Positions 31,750 to 39,287 of a stretch of DNA of 64,000 bases are shown here, one piece after another. The notes under the pieces were generated by a model. The model searched no databases, was not told the origin of the DNA, and saw only the letters and a list, made by a program, of their open reading frames with translations. The translations under genes were made by a program, and so were the position numbers. How positions within the stretch are numbered: position 1 is the first letter of the stretch; the number at the start of each line of letters is the position of its first letter. Source of the DNA: Erythrobacter sp. (GTDB lineage: Bacteria; Pseudomonadota; Alphaproteobacteria; Sphingomonadales; Sphingomonadaceae); assembly GCF_030066995.1 (NCBI RefSeq), contig NZ_JASJAP010000002.1:1-64000 (forward strand), given 5' to 3'.

Positions 31750-33629
31750 AGCATCAGATTCCAACTGGTCAGAAACAAAACGGCGGCAATCCAGTATCCG
31801 CCGAACAGCCCTGTCAGGGCTTTGACTGCGAGCCCGTTCGATTGGCGGAAAGACGCCCCGCCAAGCAGGGCGAGAGCCACCAGCGCCAGCACAGTCGCCA
31901 CATAGGGCTGCGCCATCAGCCATTGCGTCGAGGGATCGGGACCAAAACCCAGCGCATCGATATTGAAGCTTCCGGTTCCCGCCCCGTAGGACACCAGGAA
32001 CCATCCCAGCATCCCCAGGCTCGCAACCCCCGTCACCATACCCGCCGCAAGGCCCATGCGCCCGGCGCTCACCGCCCATATCGCCGACGCCGCCAAACCA
32101 ACAGCGAGCGCTCCACCAAGCCACCAGCCCCAATCGAGCATGGCCCGCGCGGTGCGAATATCCTTCATACCCGACATGCGGACATTGTCGCGGGTGGGCT
32201 GGCTCAAGCGAGCGAAGGAAGTCGGGTCTTCGCCCTCGCCCTCAAAGAGGAAGAAAACATCGCCGAACTCGCTCGCATCGCTGCCGGTGATCTGGCGGAA
32301 GCGGTCCTCGCCCGCCCATTGCCAGCGCGTCGTGCTGCCCCAACGGTCGATCTCGATCAGGCCCGGACCCACGACGCGCACAATCGCCTGATCGGCCGCG
32401 GAGGCAAGCGCCCCGAAGGACCCGAAGAAACTGCCTGTGGTCTGGTACGCGCCTTCATATTTCAGCAGGCTCTCCTCAGCGGGCGGTGGCGGCAAAGCAT
32501 CGCGCGGGGGCGCGGGATAATAGCGATCCAGCAGCAAATAGAGCGGATTGGTGATCGCGCCGCCCGTCTGGTTGGAATTGTAAGCGAGAAACACGCCAAA
32601 CTGCTCTTCTGGAAGGATCGTCAGCCTGCTGAACGCATAGCGCAGTCCGCCCGTGTGATACCAGCCGGGCCGCCCGTGAAGGGTTTGCCGCACAAAGCCG
32701 AAGCCCATGCCGTTGACGCGCGGATCGCTGCTAGCAAGCTCTGCCTGAGCCCGCTCGATCCATTCAGAGGACAGAACATCCGGGCGCGGCTCCGCCTCCA
32801 TCATGAACGCCATGAATTTGGCCATCGCGCCTGCCGAAGCGCTGATCGCACCGCCTGGGCTTGCGGACACCGTCTCGAACGGCTTGGGCTGCGGCACACC
32901 GCCCGCATCCCCGTAGGAGGTGACCACGAGCGGCTGCAAGGGATCGGGCACGGGCTGCCGGGCGCTCGCGTATTCCATGCCGATCGGCCGCAGCACGCGA
33001 TCTTCGACATATTGGTGGTAGGGCATGCCCGTCACCTGCTCGATGATCCGTCCCAGCAAGACATAGCCGTGGTTCGAATAGGCGGGATAGGCGCCGGGTC
33101 TGCGAATCTGCTGCGGGAGCGTGTTCTCGATGACATCGGCGAGAGGCGGTGCCGGAGTGCCGTCGGGATGGAAGACTCCGTAGCGGGCGTCCTCAAGCCC
33201 CGATCGGTGGGTCAGCAAGTGCCGGATCGTGAGCGTGTCATCAAAACGACGCCCGGGAATGGGGCCTAGATAGGATTCGATATCCGCGTCCAGATCGATC
33301 TCGCCAGCCTGAGCCAGCTGGGCGATAGACAGGCCGACAAACAGCTTCGAAATCGAAGCGAGGCGGAACATCGTCAACGCGCCATCGACCGGTCTTTGCT
33401 TCTCAAGATCGGCAAAGCCATAGCCCTTGATCAGCAACGGCTCGCCTCGGTGGACAATCGCAACAACGCCGCCCGGTGCACCGGTCGCGCGAAGCTGCGC
33501 CTGCATCAGCCCGTCGACAAAGGGCTCAAGATCGGAAAAATCGGGATCGGAAGGTGATTGCGCCATGACAGTGCCCGACATTCCCAGCAAAAGGCATGTC
33601 GCAAACAGCATCGCCAGCCATTGGCGCAT
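31746..33629 (-). CDS. Exported serine hydrolase (beta-lactamase/D-aminopeptidase fold) with C-terminal membrane helices
   Basis: 627 aa from ATG 33629, preceded by GGGGAG; an upstream extension is rejected because it runs into the promoter. Signal peptide (MRQWLAMLFATCLLLGMSGTVMAQ), catalytic motifs S-I-S-K, A-Y-S-N-H and H-T-G-G, a linker domain and about four C-terminal membrane helices. Same architecture as the protein at 9082-11052, so the two are paralogues. It is translationally coupled to the Tat-exported PLP enzyme and divergent from RidA, with a TTTTCC-N4-GGAAAA palindrome between. A D-amino-acid amidase/peptidase role is plausible but unproven. Confidence 0.86.
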   Translation of the reverse strand: MRQWLAMLFATCLLLGMSGTVMAQSPSDPDFSDLEPFVDGLMQAQLRATGAPGGVVAIVHRGEPLLIKGYGFADLEKQRPVDGALTMFRLASISKLFVGLSIAQLAQAGEIDLDADIESYLGPIPGRRFDDTLTIRHLLTHRSGLEDARYGVFHPDGTPAPPLADVIENTLPQQIRRPGAYPAYSNHGYVLLGRIIEQVTGMPYHQYVEDRVLRPIGMEYASARQPVPDPLQPLVVTSYGDAGGVPQPKPFETVSASPGGAISASAGAMAKFMAFMMEAEPRPDVLSSEWIERAQAELASSDPRVNGMGFGFVRQTLHGRPGWYHTGGLRYAFSRLTILPEEQFGVFLAYNSNQTGGAITNPLYLLLDRYYPAPPRDALPPPPAEESLLKYEGAYQTTGSFFGSFGALASAADQAIVRVVGPGLIEIDRWGSTTRWQWAGEDRFRQITGSDASEFGDVFFLFEGEGEDPTSFARLSQPTRDNVRMSGMKDIRTARAMLDWGWWLGGALAVGLAASAIWAVSAGRMGLAAGMVTGVASLGMLGWFLVSYGAGTGSFNIDALGFGPDPSTQWLMAQPYVATVLALVALALLGGASFRQSNGLAVKALTGLFGGYWIAAVLFLTSWNLML

Positions 33630-33718
33630 TGGCGCACTCCCCGGTCGGTCGGACCGCCAACAATCCAGCAAAAATCGGATTGCATTTCCCAAGTCGCCCT
33701 TGTTAGGCGCCGCGGGAT

Positions 33719-33736
33719 ATTTTCCAAGTGGAAAAT
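33719..33736. promoter_or_regulatory. Palindrome ATTTTCC-AAGT-GGAAAAT between serine hydrolase and RidA
   Basis: Perfect 7-bp arms with a 4-bp spacer, 18 bp before the RidA start and 90 bp before the divergent serine hydrolase. A similar left half, ATTTCCCAAGT, occurs about 35 bp to the left, near 33684. It belongs to a set with sites at 35513, 35799, 59730 and 62235. Confidence 0.6.
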
Positions 33737-33754
33737 AAGTTTCGGAGACACACG

Positions 33755-34099
33755 ATGATCAAGCGTATCGATGAAAACCCGCGGATGAGCCAGGCTGTGA
33801 TCCACGGCGGCCTCGTCTATCTGTCCGGCCAGATCGATCCATCAATGGCGCCGAGCGTGACCGGTCAAACGCGCGCGATCCTCACCCGCATCGACGATCT
33901 GCTCAAACAGGCCGGGTCGGGGAAAGACCGCCTGATCGGCGCGCAGATCTGGCTCACAGACATGCGGTGCTTCGATGAGATGAATGCCGTGTGGGACGAT
34001 TGGATCGGTGGCCAGAATGCCCCGGCCAGAGCAACGGTCGAAGCGCGTCTGGCGCATCCGGACTTGCTGGTCGAAATCGCAGTGACCGCAGCGCAGTGA
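33755..34099 (+). CDS. RidA family reactive intermediate/imine deaminase
   Basis: 114 aa from ATG 33755 (CGGAGA upstream). YjgF/YER057c/UK114 fold: an early S-Q-A-V-I-H-G-G-L-V-Y-L-S-G-Q stretch, A-R-A-T-V-E-A-R-L with the substrate-binding Arg, and a final V-E-I-A-V-T-A. RidA proteins hydrolyse enamine/imine intermediates released by PLP dehydratases and flavin amino-acid oxidases. The neighbouring D-serine-dehydratase-like enzyme and the DadA at 50 kb would produce such imines, which explains its position. It is the only plus-strand gene in this block. Confidence 0.9.
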   Translation: MIKRIDENPRMSQAVIHGGLVYLSGQIDPSMAPSVTGQTRAILTRIDDLLKQAGSGKDRLIGAQIWLTDMRCFDEMNAVWDDWIGGQNAPARATVEARLAHPDLLVEIAVTAAQ

Positions 34100-34118
34100 G
34101 GCCGATCGACAATTGGCG

Positions 34119-34162
34119 TGAGGGCCACCTGGCTCAGGAATGAGGGCCACTTGGCTCAGAAA
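34119..34162. repeat. Two tandem 22-bp direct repeats overlapping a stop codon
   Basis: Units 34119-34140 and 34141-34162 both read TGAGGGCCAC-Y-TGGCTCAG-R-AA, differing at two positions. The second unit contains the stop codon of the D-serine-dehydratase-like gene (34156-34158). The sequence resembles the multiple terminal repeats of IS21-type elements, but no transposase is present, so it may be a remnant or a slippage duplication. Confidence 0.5.
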
Positions 34163-35475
34163 TACGTGCGGATACCGCCGACGACGTTATAGTGCCGGTC
34201 CACCTCGAACAGCAGCGGCCAGCGATCGAAGGCGCCGCACGGATGGGAAACGCCAAATCCGACGAGATCGCCTAGCCGCAGGTCGGCCCCCTCGTCGATT
34301 TTCATGTAGCAGTGCTGATCGTCCAGCCGGTCCACAGCCCAGGCCTTCGGTGTCGCCTGCGGCCGTGTCATACCGGCGCGAAACTGCGCCACGGGCTGCG
34401 GAAGCCGGACATCAAAGGGCGCGTCCCGCTTGCCCAGTGTCAGGATCGCCAGGCCCGGTTCTGGCAGCGATTGCACCGCGGCCCACACTTCGAGTGCGGG
34501 CTGCAGCGTTCCATGCGGCAGAATGGGCCCAGACCGGCCAGCCATTTCGGCGAGCAGGTCGGTGTAGAACCCGCTGTCGTGGCTGATGTAGCACCCGGCC
34601 CGCAGCACCACTTCGAACCCCTTCGGGGCCGTGTCGCCCGCCAGTATCTTGGCGACGATATCGAAGAAGGCTGATCCCCCGGCGGTCAGCAAGGGCTTTC
34701 CGGGCGCGAACCATCCTTCGTCCTTCGCCACCGCGCCAACCTCGAGCATAAGTTCCATCAGCGATTCGACCTTGTCGACCGGAGCATCGGTGCGGCTGCC
34801 GCGAATGGCGCCCTCAAAACCCTCCACACCGCGCAGCGCCAGCCCGTCGGACGCCGCGACCGCTCGCGCGACGGCGAACGCCTCCTTTGCTGAACGCGCG
34901 CCCGTGCGCCCGCCAGCCAGCCCGCATTCGACAAGCAGCTGTAGCGGTCGGCCTATCGGATGCCGCCCCACCATCGATGCGAGCATCTCGACCCCTTCGA
35001 CCGAATCCACCAGCGCGTAGAAATCCAGCTCCGGTAGTGCGCGCAGGAGCGCGAACACTTCCGCAATATTGCGCTTGCCGACCAACTGGTTGGCGAGGAG
35101 AATGCGTTCGACCCCGAAGTGGGAATAGATGCGGACATGCGCCGGCGTCGCGGCGGTCATGCCCCAGGCGCCGTCGGCAAGCTGGCGTTCGAACAATTGA
35201 GGCGCCATGGTCGTTTTGCCATGAGGCGAAATCTTTGTGCCGGTCGCCTTGAGGAAGGCGCGCATCCAGCGCCGGTTGTGCTCGATCATGTCACGCTTGA
35301 GCACAGCGCATGGCAGCATCAGGTCGCCATCCAGCAGGCTCCAACCCTGCGCCCCCAGATCGGCAACGCGCACGCTCCCCGAGGTCGGCGCCCCAAGGAA
35401 GCGCCAATCGACTTCCTCGTTCAGCAAGCCGCTCAAGCCGGGATCTGAGTCAAGGTCCGGATCAATATCTGCCAT
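34156..35475 (-). CDS. D-serine dehydratase / D-threonine aldolase-like PLP enzyme (amino acid deaminase)
   Basis: 439 aa. Fold type III (alanine racemase N-domain) with the PLP lysine in ISPHGKTTMAPQL (about residue 95), followed by the DSD1 C-terminal domain in which S-H-P-C-G-A supplies the His and Cys zinc ligands. The family eliminates water from D-serine or D-threonine-type substrates, or cleaves beta-hydroxy D-amino acids. Length of about 430 is normal for the amino acid deaminase subgroup. No signal peptide; cytoplasmic. ATG follows GGGAGCG. RidA, encoded convergently next to it, would clear the imine product. A TTTTCC-type site lies 38 bp upstream. Confidence 0.87.
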   Translation of the reverse strand: MADIDPDLDSDPGLSGLLNEEVDWRFLGAPTSGSVRVADLGAQGWSLLDGDLMLPCAVLKRDMIEHNRRWMRAFLKATGTKISPHGKTTMAPQLFERQLADGAWGMTAATPAHVRIYSHFGVERILLANQLVGKRNIAEVFALLRALPELDFYALVDSVEGVEMLASMVGRHPIGRPLQLLVECGLAGGRTGARSAKEAFAVARAVAASDGLALRGVEGFEGAIRGSRTDAPVDKVESLMELMLEVGAVAKDEGWFAPGKPLLTAGGSAFFDIVAKILAGDTAPKGFEVVLRAGCYISHDSGFYTDLLAEMAGRSGPILPHGTLQPALEVWAAVQSLPEPGLAILTLGKRDAPFDVRLPQPVAQFRAGMTRPQATPKAWAVDRLDDQHCYMKIDEGADLRLGDLVGFGVSHPCGAFDRWPLLFEVDRHYNVVGGIRTYF

Positions 35476-35512
35476 AGCCGCTCCCTTTTCTCCAGTTTAA
35501 GCGACCTACGGA

Positions 35513-35528
35513 TTTTCCGAAACGAAAA
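35513..35528. promoter_or_regulatory. TTTTCC-GAAA-CGAAAA operator-like site
   Basis: One mismatch from the TTTTCC-N4-GGAAAA palindrome, 38 bp upstream of the D-serine-dehydratase-like start. A further CGAAAT/CCGAAAAT pair follows at 35534-35549, which may be a second weak site. Confidence 0.5.
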
Positions 35529-35570
35529 AATCGCCGAAATCCGAAAATCTTGATCGTTCGAAGCTTTGGA

Positions 35571-35771
35571 TCAGCCAGAGAGGCTCTCTGGCATTTTCGG
35601 CGCTAACGCAAATCCGCGAAATTGGGGGTAGAGCTTGGCGCGCGCCGCAAGCGCCTCTTCGAAACGGTCAGCGATAACGACCCCGCCAAGTCGTCCCGAA
35701 GCCCCATGCGGCGTGCTGCGGGCGTGGAGCGTGTCCGGCGCGATCACGTTGATCGCGTAGCTAACCCTCAA
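35571..35771 (-). pseudogene. Unrecognised short reading frame, possible C-terminal gene remnant
   Basis: A frame ending at 35571-35573 encodes about 66 residues from a TTG at 35771, or 90 from further upstream where it would cross the palindrome at 35799. The deduced sequence (VIAPDTLHARS, GRLGGVVIADRFEEAL, LYPQFRGFAL) looks protein-like but matches no family I recognise and has no ribosome-binding site. A perfect 7-bp hairpin (CCAGAGA-GGC-TCTCTGG, 35575-35591) overlaps its end. It could be the tail of a decayed gene or a small unknown protein. Confidence 0.25.
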
Positions 35772-35798
35772 TGGTAGGCTGTGCCATCGCAGCCCCTT

Positions 35799-35814
35799 TT
35801 TTCCGAACGGAAAA
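35799..35814. promoter_or_regulatory. Perfect TTTTCC-GAAC-GGAAAA palindrome
   Basis: The best example of the palindrome set in this window, in the 474-bp region between the D-serine-dehydratase-like gene and the LigJ-like operon. The nearest gene starts are 136 bp (LigJ-like) and 324 bp away, so its target is unclear; it may serve the short remnant frame or mark a lost gene. Confidence 0.55.
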
Positions 35815-35887
35815 CACCCTATCGGAACCTTGCGATCGCCCAAGCGCCGCTATTGACGCCGCCAGCGCTTCGCCGATAAATAGTGCG

Positions 35888-35895
35888 ACGTCTGA
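35888..35895. promoter_or_regulatory. ACGTCTGA operator, site D, upstream of the LigJ-like operon
   Basis: The 8-bp core sits 55 bp before the LigJ-like start codon at 35950, a typical promoter position, in an AT-richer stretch. The flanks resemble sites A to C less than those resemble each other. Confidence 0.45.
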
Positions 35896-35949
35896 TCATT
35901 ATCGCAGCTTTTGCATAAGGATCGATAGCGCAGCAAAGGAAGTGCCACG

Positions 35950-36969
35950 ATGATCGTCGATTGCCACGCCCATGTCAGCGCCCCGGCCAAGTTATGGGCT
36001 TACAAGGCAACGCTGCTTTCCCACCGCGGCGCGCACGGGCGCGGCCATCTCAAGATCAGCGACGATGAAATCCGCGCCGCGGCCAACACGCCTGAGACCT
36101 GGGAGCACGGCCATCTCGACTATCTCGATATCGTCGACACGACCATCCAGCTCTTGAGCCCGCGCCCGTTCCAGCTGATGCATTCCGAAAAGCCGGGCAA
36201 GCTGGTCCACTGGTTCGTCGAGGAATGCAACAATGTGATCCACCGGCAAATGGGTCTGTTCCCAGGCCGGTTTTTCGGCATTGCCGGTCTGCCGCAGGAA
36301 GCGGGCGAGCCGATCGAGGGCGTCCTGCCCGAGCTTGAGCGCTGCGTGAATGAGCTGGGCTTTCGCGGCTGTCTGCTCAATCCCGATCCGTTCGAGAACG
36401 GTCCGGGCGAAGCGCCGCCGTTGGGCGATCGTTACTGGTATCCGCTTTATGAGAAGCTGTGCGAGCTCGACGTGCCCGCGCATATCCATGCCACCTCGTC
36501 ACGCTCTCCGCGGGTCGACTATTCGACCCACCTTATCAATGAGGAAACGGTCGCAGTGCTCGGCCTGCTGCGCAGCCAGGTGTTCGACGATTTCCCGCAG
36601 CTCAAGATCGTGATGTCGCATGGCGGCGGCGCGATCCCTTACCAGCTCGGGCGGTGGGATGCACCGAGCGTCAAGCGCGGCGGCCCGCGCCTGAAGGACA
36701 AGCTAAAGCTGCTGTGGTTCGACACCGTGCTCTACACGCAGGACGCGCTTGAATTGCTGCTTCGGACGGTCGGCCCGGAACGCTGCCTGTTCGGCGCCGA
36801 GTGTCCAGGCGTGGGCTCGACCAAGAACCCCGATACGGGCCGGTATTTCGACGACCTGAAACCCGACATCGAAGCCATCGACTGGCTCAGCGACGCCGAG
36901 CGCGAGGCGATCTTCTGGGGCAATGCCAATAAGGTCTTCAATCTCGGACTGGAGAAAGCCGATGGCTGA
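35950..36969 (+). CDS. LigJ-like 4-oxalomesaconate hydratase (amidohydrolase superfamily)
   Basis: 339 aa, the LigJ length. The start MIVDCHAHV gives the HxH metal site; ELERCVNELGFRGCLLNPDP, YWYPLYEKLCELDVPAHIHA and VMSHGGGAIPYQLGR are close to LigJ of Sphingobium-type protocatechuate/gallate 4,5-cleavage pathways, and LFGAECPG and a YFDDLKP segment complete the match. The enzyme hydrates 4-oxalomesaconate to 4-carboxy-4-hydroxy-2-oxoadipate, the substrate of the RraA-fold aldolases encoded downstream. AAAGGAAG precedes the ATG. First gene of a five-gene operon with overlapping ends. An ACMSD-like decarboxylase is the alternative. Confidence 0.85.
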   Translation: MIVDCHAHVSAPAKLWAYKATLLSHRGAHGRGHLKISDDEIRAAANTPETWEHGHLDYLDIVDTTIQLLSPRPFQLMHSEKPGKLVHWFVEECNNVIHRQMGLFPGRFFGIAGLPQEAGEPIEGVLPELERCVNELGFRGCLLNPDPFENGPGEAPPLGDRYWYPLYEKLCELDVPAHIHATSSRSPRVDYSTHLINEETVAVLGLLRSQVFDDFPQLKIVMSHGGGAIPYQLGRWDAPSVKRGGPRLKDKLKLLWFDTVLYTQDALELLLRTVGPERCLFGAECPGVGSTKNPDTGRYFDDLKPDIEAIDWLSDAEREAIFWGNANKVFNLGLEKADG

Positions 36970-37975
36970 TATCGTTCTGGGCCTGTGGACCTCGCACGGC
37001 CCCACGCTTTCGACGACGCCGGAGCAATGGCTCGCCCGCCTGCCCGCCGATCACAAGAACAAGCGCCTGTTCTGGCGCGGCACGCCTTACGACTTCGAAG
37101 GCCTGACCGCCGAGCGCGCCGGAGATGGCCTCGACGCCGTCGTCACCATCGAAGAGCGCACGCGCCGCCACGCCGCGTGTCAGGTGATGATCGACAAGCT
37201 GGCTGAGGCCTGGGCCGATGCCGCGCCCGACGCCGTGGTGATCTTCGGCAACGATCAGAAAGAACTGTTCCTCGACAGCGTGATCCCGGCGCTCACCATC
37301 TACAACGGCGAGAGCTTTTATGGCGAGCCGCCCACGCCCGAGCAGGAAGCCAGGATGCCGCCGGGCATTGCGGAGGCGGAATGGGGCTGCAAGCCGCGCA
37401 CCCGCACCGAATACGCGGCCATGCCCGAGCTTGCCAACGCGGTGATCGCCGAACTGATGCAATCGGGCTTCGACCCGGCGGTCTCCTCGCGCCTGCCCGA
37501 CAATCCGGGCCACTGGTCAAGCGGCATTCCGCACGCCTTCGGTTTTATCATCGAACGGGTGATGCGCGATCATGTCCCGCCGATCCTGCCGATCATCTCC
37601 AACACCTTCTTCCCGCCCAATCAGCCCAGCGCCGCGCGCGCCTTTGCGATGGGGCAAGCGGTCGGCCGCGTGCTCAAGAGCTGGGGCGAAGGCAAACGGA
37701 TCGCCATCGTCGGCTCGGGCGGGATGAGCCATTTTGTCATCGACGAGGATTTCGATCGGCAATTCATGGACGCGTTCCAGCGGCGCGACGCGGAATTCCT
37801 CACCGGCATCGATGAGAGCATGTTCCAGTCGGGCACATCGGAGCTCAAGAACTGGATCGCCGCCGCAGGGGTGCTGTTCGAGACCGATCTTTCGGGCGAT
37901 ATCGTCGAATATCAGGGCTGTTATCGCTCGAATGCGGGGACGGGCACGGCCAACGGGGCGATCCTGTGGAGCTGA
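36962..37975 (+). CDS. LigB-type extradiol ring-cleavage dioxygenase
   Basis: 337 aa from ATG 36962, overlapping the LigJ-like gene by 8 bp. Type II (LigB superfamily) features: LWTSHGPTL near the N-terminus with the iron-ligand His, VVIFGNDQKE, PLLP-type central segment P-P-I-L-P-I-I-S-N-T-F, and AIVGSGGMSHFVIDED, where a conserved His and acid lie. It is longer than LigB (about 300 aa) and lacks the fused LigA-like domain of gallate dioxygenase DesB. Context with LigJ and CHA aldolase candidates suggests 4,5-cleavage of protocatechuate, gallate or a related catechol. No separate LigA subunit gene is present. Confidence 0.78.
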   Translation: MADIVLGLWTSHGPTLSTTPEQWLARLPADHKNKRLFWRGTPYDFEGLTAERAGDGLDAVVTIEERTRRHAACQVMIDKLAEAWADAAPDAVVIFGNDQKELFLDSVIPALTIYNGESFYGEPPTPEQEARMPPGIAEAEWGCKPRTRTEYAAMPELANAVIAELMQSGFDPAVSSRLPDNPGHWSSGIPHAFGFIIERVMRDHVPPILPIISNTFFPPNQPSAARAFAMGQAVGRVLKSWGEGKRIAIVGSGGMSHFVIDEDFDRQFMDAFQRRDAEFLTGIDESMFQSGTSELKNWIAAAGVLFETDLSGDIVEYQGCYRSNAGTGTANGAILWS

Positions 37976-38637
37976 GCGACATCCTCCGGCGGCTGAGCGG
38001 GCTCGATGCCTGCGCCGTGTCCGACGCGTGCGACAAGCTTGGCCTGTCGCCCGCGCAGAGCGGGTTAGCGCCACGCACCGGGACCGCGCGCCTGTCGGGC
38101 CGGGTGATGACCTTGCGACTGGCCGAAGGACCGCCGCCCGCCGATGCGCCGCCGGTGCATCTCGGTTCCAACGCGATCAACCGCGCGCAGCCGGGCGATA
38201 TCATCGTCGTCGAACAACGCAGCGGAGTCGATGCGGGCTGCTGGGGCGGGATCCTTTCGAACGGGGCGAAAACGCGCGGCATCGCCGGTGTCATCGCCGA
38301 TGGAGCGGTGCGCGATGTCGATGAGGCGGCCGCGCTCGACTTTCCGATCTTTGCGCGCGCCACCACCGCCCGCACCGCCCGAGGCCGCGTCCACGAAGCC
38401 GAAACCGGTGGGCCGGTGACGATCGGCGAGGCCACCGTCAACGCAGGCGATTTCGTGGTCGTCGACGGATCGGGCGCGGCGTTTATCCCGGCGGACCGGA
38501 TCGCAGACGTGCTGGTGGCCGCCAGCGAGATCGCCGCCCGCGAGGCCGAACTCACGCGTGCCGTGCGCAGCGGCGTTCCGATCGATCAGGTCATGGGCGG
38601 CAATTACGAACATATGCTGGAGGACACGCCATCATGA
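37966..38637 (+). CDS. RraA-fold protein 1 (HMG/CHA aldolase family, G-x20-R-D-x2-E type)
   Basis: 223 aa from GTG 37966, overlapping the dioxygenase by 10 bp. First of three tandem RraA-like proteins. The motif before GVIADGAVRDVDE has Gly at the position 21 residues before the Arg of R-D, where HMG/CHA aldolases have Asp, but E follows two residues after R-D. That pattern is the one associated with RraA-like proteins that can still bind a divalent metal and act as aldolases or oxaloacetate decarboxylases. Cytoplasmic. A role in splitting 4-carboxy-4-hydroxy-2-oxoadipate, or in decarboxylating the oxaloacetate formed, is plausible. Confidence 0.8.
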   Translation: MELSDILRRLSGLDACAVSDACDKLGLSPAQSGLAPRTGTARLSGRVMTLRLAEGPPPADAPPVHLGSNAINRAQPGDIIVVEQRSGVDAGCWGGILSNGAKTRGIAGVIADGAVRDVDEAAALDFPIFARATTARTARGRVHEAETGGPVTIGEATVNAGDFVVVDGSGAAFIPADRIADVLVAASEIAAREAELTRAVRSGVPIDQVMGGNYEHMLEDTPS

Positions 38638-39287
38638 GCGACACGCTGGTCGAACGGGCCGCCGCGATTGATACCGCGACCCTCTCCGATGCGCTCGACA
38701 AGCTGGGCATTGCCGGGCAATGCCTTGGCATCAAGCCGCTCGATCCGAAATTCCGCTTGGCCGGGCGCGCGTTCACGCTGCGCTATGTCCCGGTTGGTGG
38801 AGAGCCGGGCACGGTCGGTGACTATATCGATGACGTCGCGCCCGGTTCGGTCTGCGTGCTCGACAATGCGGGGCGCGAGGATGCGACCGTCTGGGGCGAT
38901 ATCCTGACTTTCGTCGCCAATAAGCGCGGGATTGCCGGAACGGTGATCGATGGCGCCTGCCGCGACACCGCGCTTGCCCGCGAGATCGGCTACCCGCTCT
39001 ATTCGCGCAGCTATTCGATGCGCACCGGCAAGGACCGGGTGCAGCTCGACGCGGCGCAAGTGCCGGTGATGATCGGGGGCGCCGAGATTGCTCCGGGCGA
39101 CATCCTGATTGGCGACACCGATGGCGTGATCGCGATCCCGCAAGCGCGCGAGGAAGAGGTTGTGACGCTTGCTGAAACCATCTTTGCCGCCGAAGAACGC
39201 ATCCGCGAGGCGGTCGCGGGCGGCAAGCGGCTCGATCAGGCGCGCAAGGACGAAGCGTATCACCTGCTGCAAAGGCGCGACGCGTGA
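38634..39287 (+). CDS. RraA-fold protein 2 (HMG/CHA aldolase, D-x20-R-D type)
   Basis: 217 aa, overlapping the previous gene by ATGA. It has the canonical metal/catalytic motif D-x20-R-D (W-G-D-I-L at the start, then GTVIDGACRD), so it is the best candidate for the class II pyruvate aldolase that splits 4-carboxy-4-hydroxy-2-oxoadipate to pyruvate and oxaloacetate (LigK/ProA activity). A long acidic helix (AREEEVVTLAETIFAAEERI) closes the protein, as in typical HMG/CHA aldolases. Length about 220 is normal. Confidence 0.85.
   Translation: MSDTLVERAAAIDTATLSDALDKLGIAGQCLGIKPLDPKFRLAGRAFTLRYVPVGGEPGTVGDYIDDVAPGSVCVLDNAGREDATVWGDILTFVANKRGIAGTVIDGACRDTALAREIGYPLYSRSYSMRTGKDRVQLDAAQVPVMIGGAEIAPGDILIGDTDGVIAIPQAREEEVVTLAETIFAAEERIREAVAGGKRLDQARKDEAYHLLQRRDA

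Noticed and set aside
31750..32133. N-terminal extension of the class V PLP enzyme
   Set aside because: The extra residues are an alternative-frame reading of the serine hydrolase C-terminus; the GTG at 31749 gives a clean Tat signal and a GTGA overlap.
35950..36969. Calling the LigJ-like gene a gamma-resorcylate or ACMSD-type decarboxylase
   Set aside because: The ordered motifs ELERCVNELGF, NPDP and YEKLCELDVPAHIH match LigJ more closely, and the downstream aldolase-type genes fit its product; the decarboxylase remains only an alternative.
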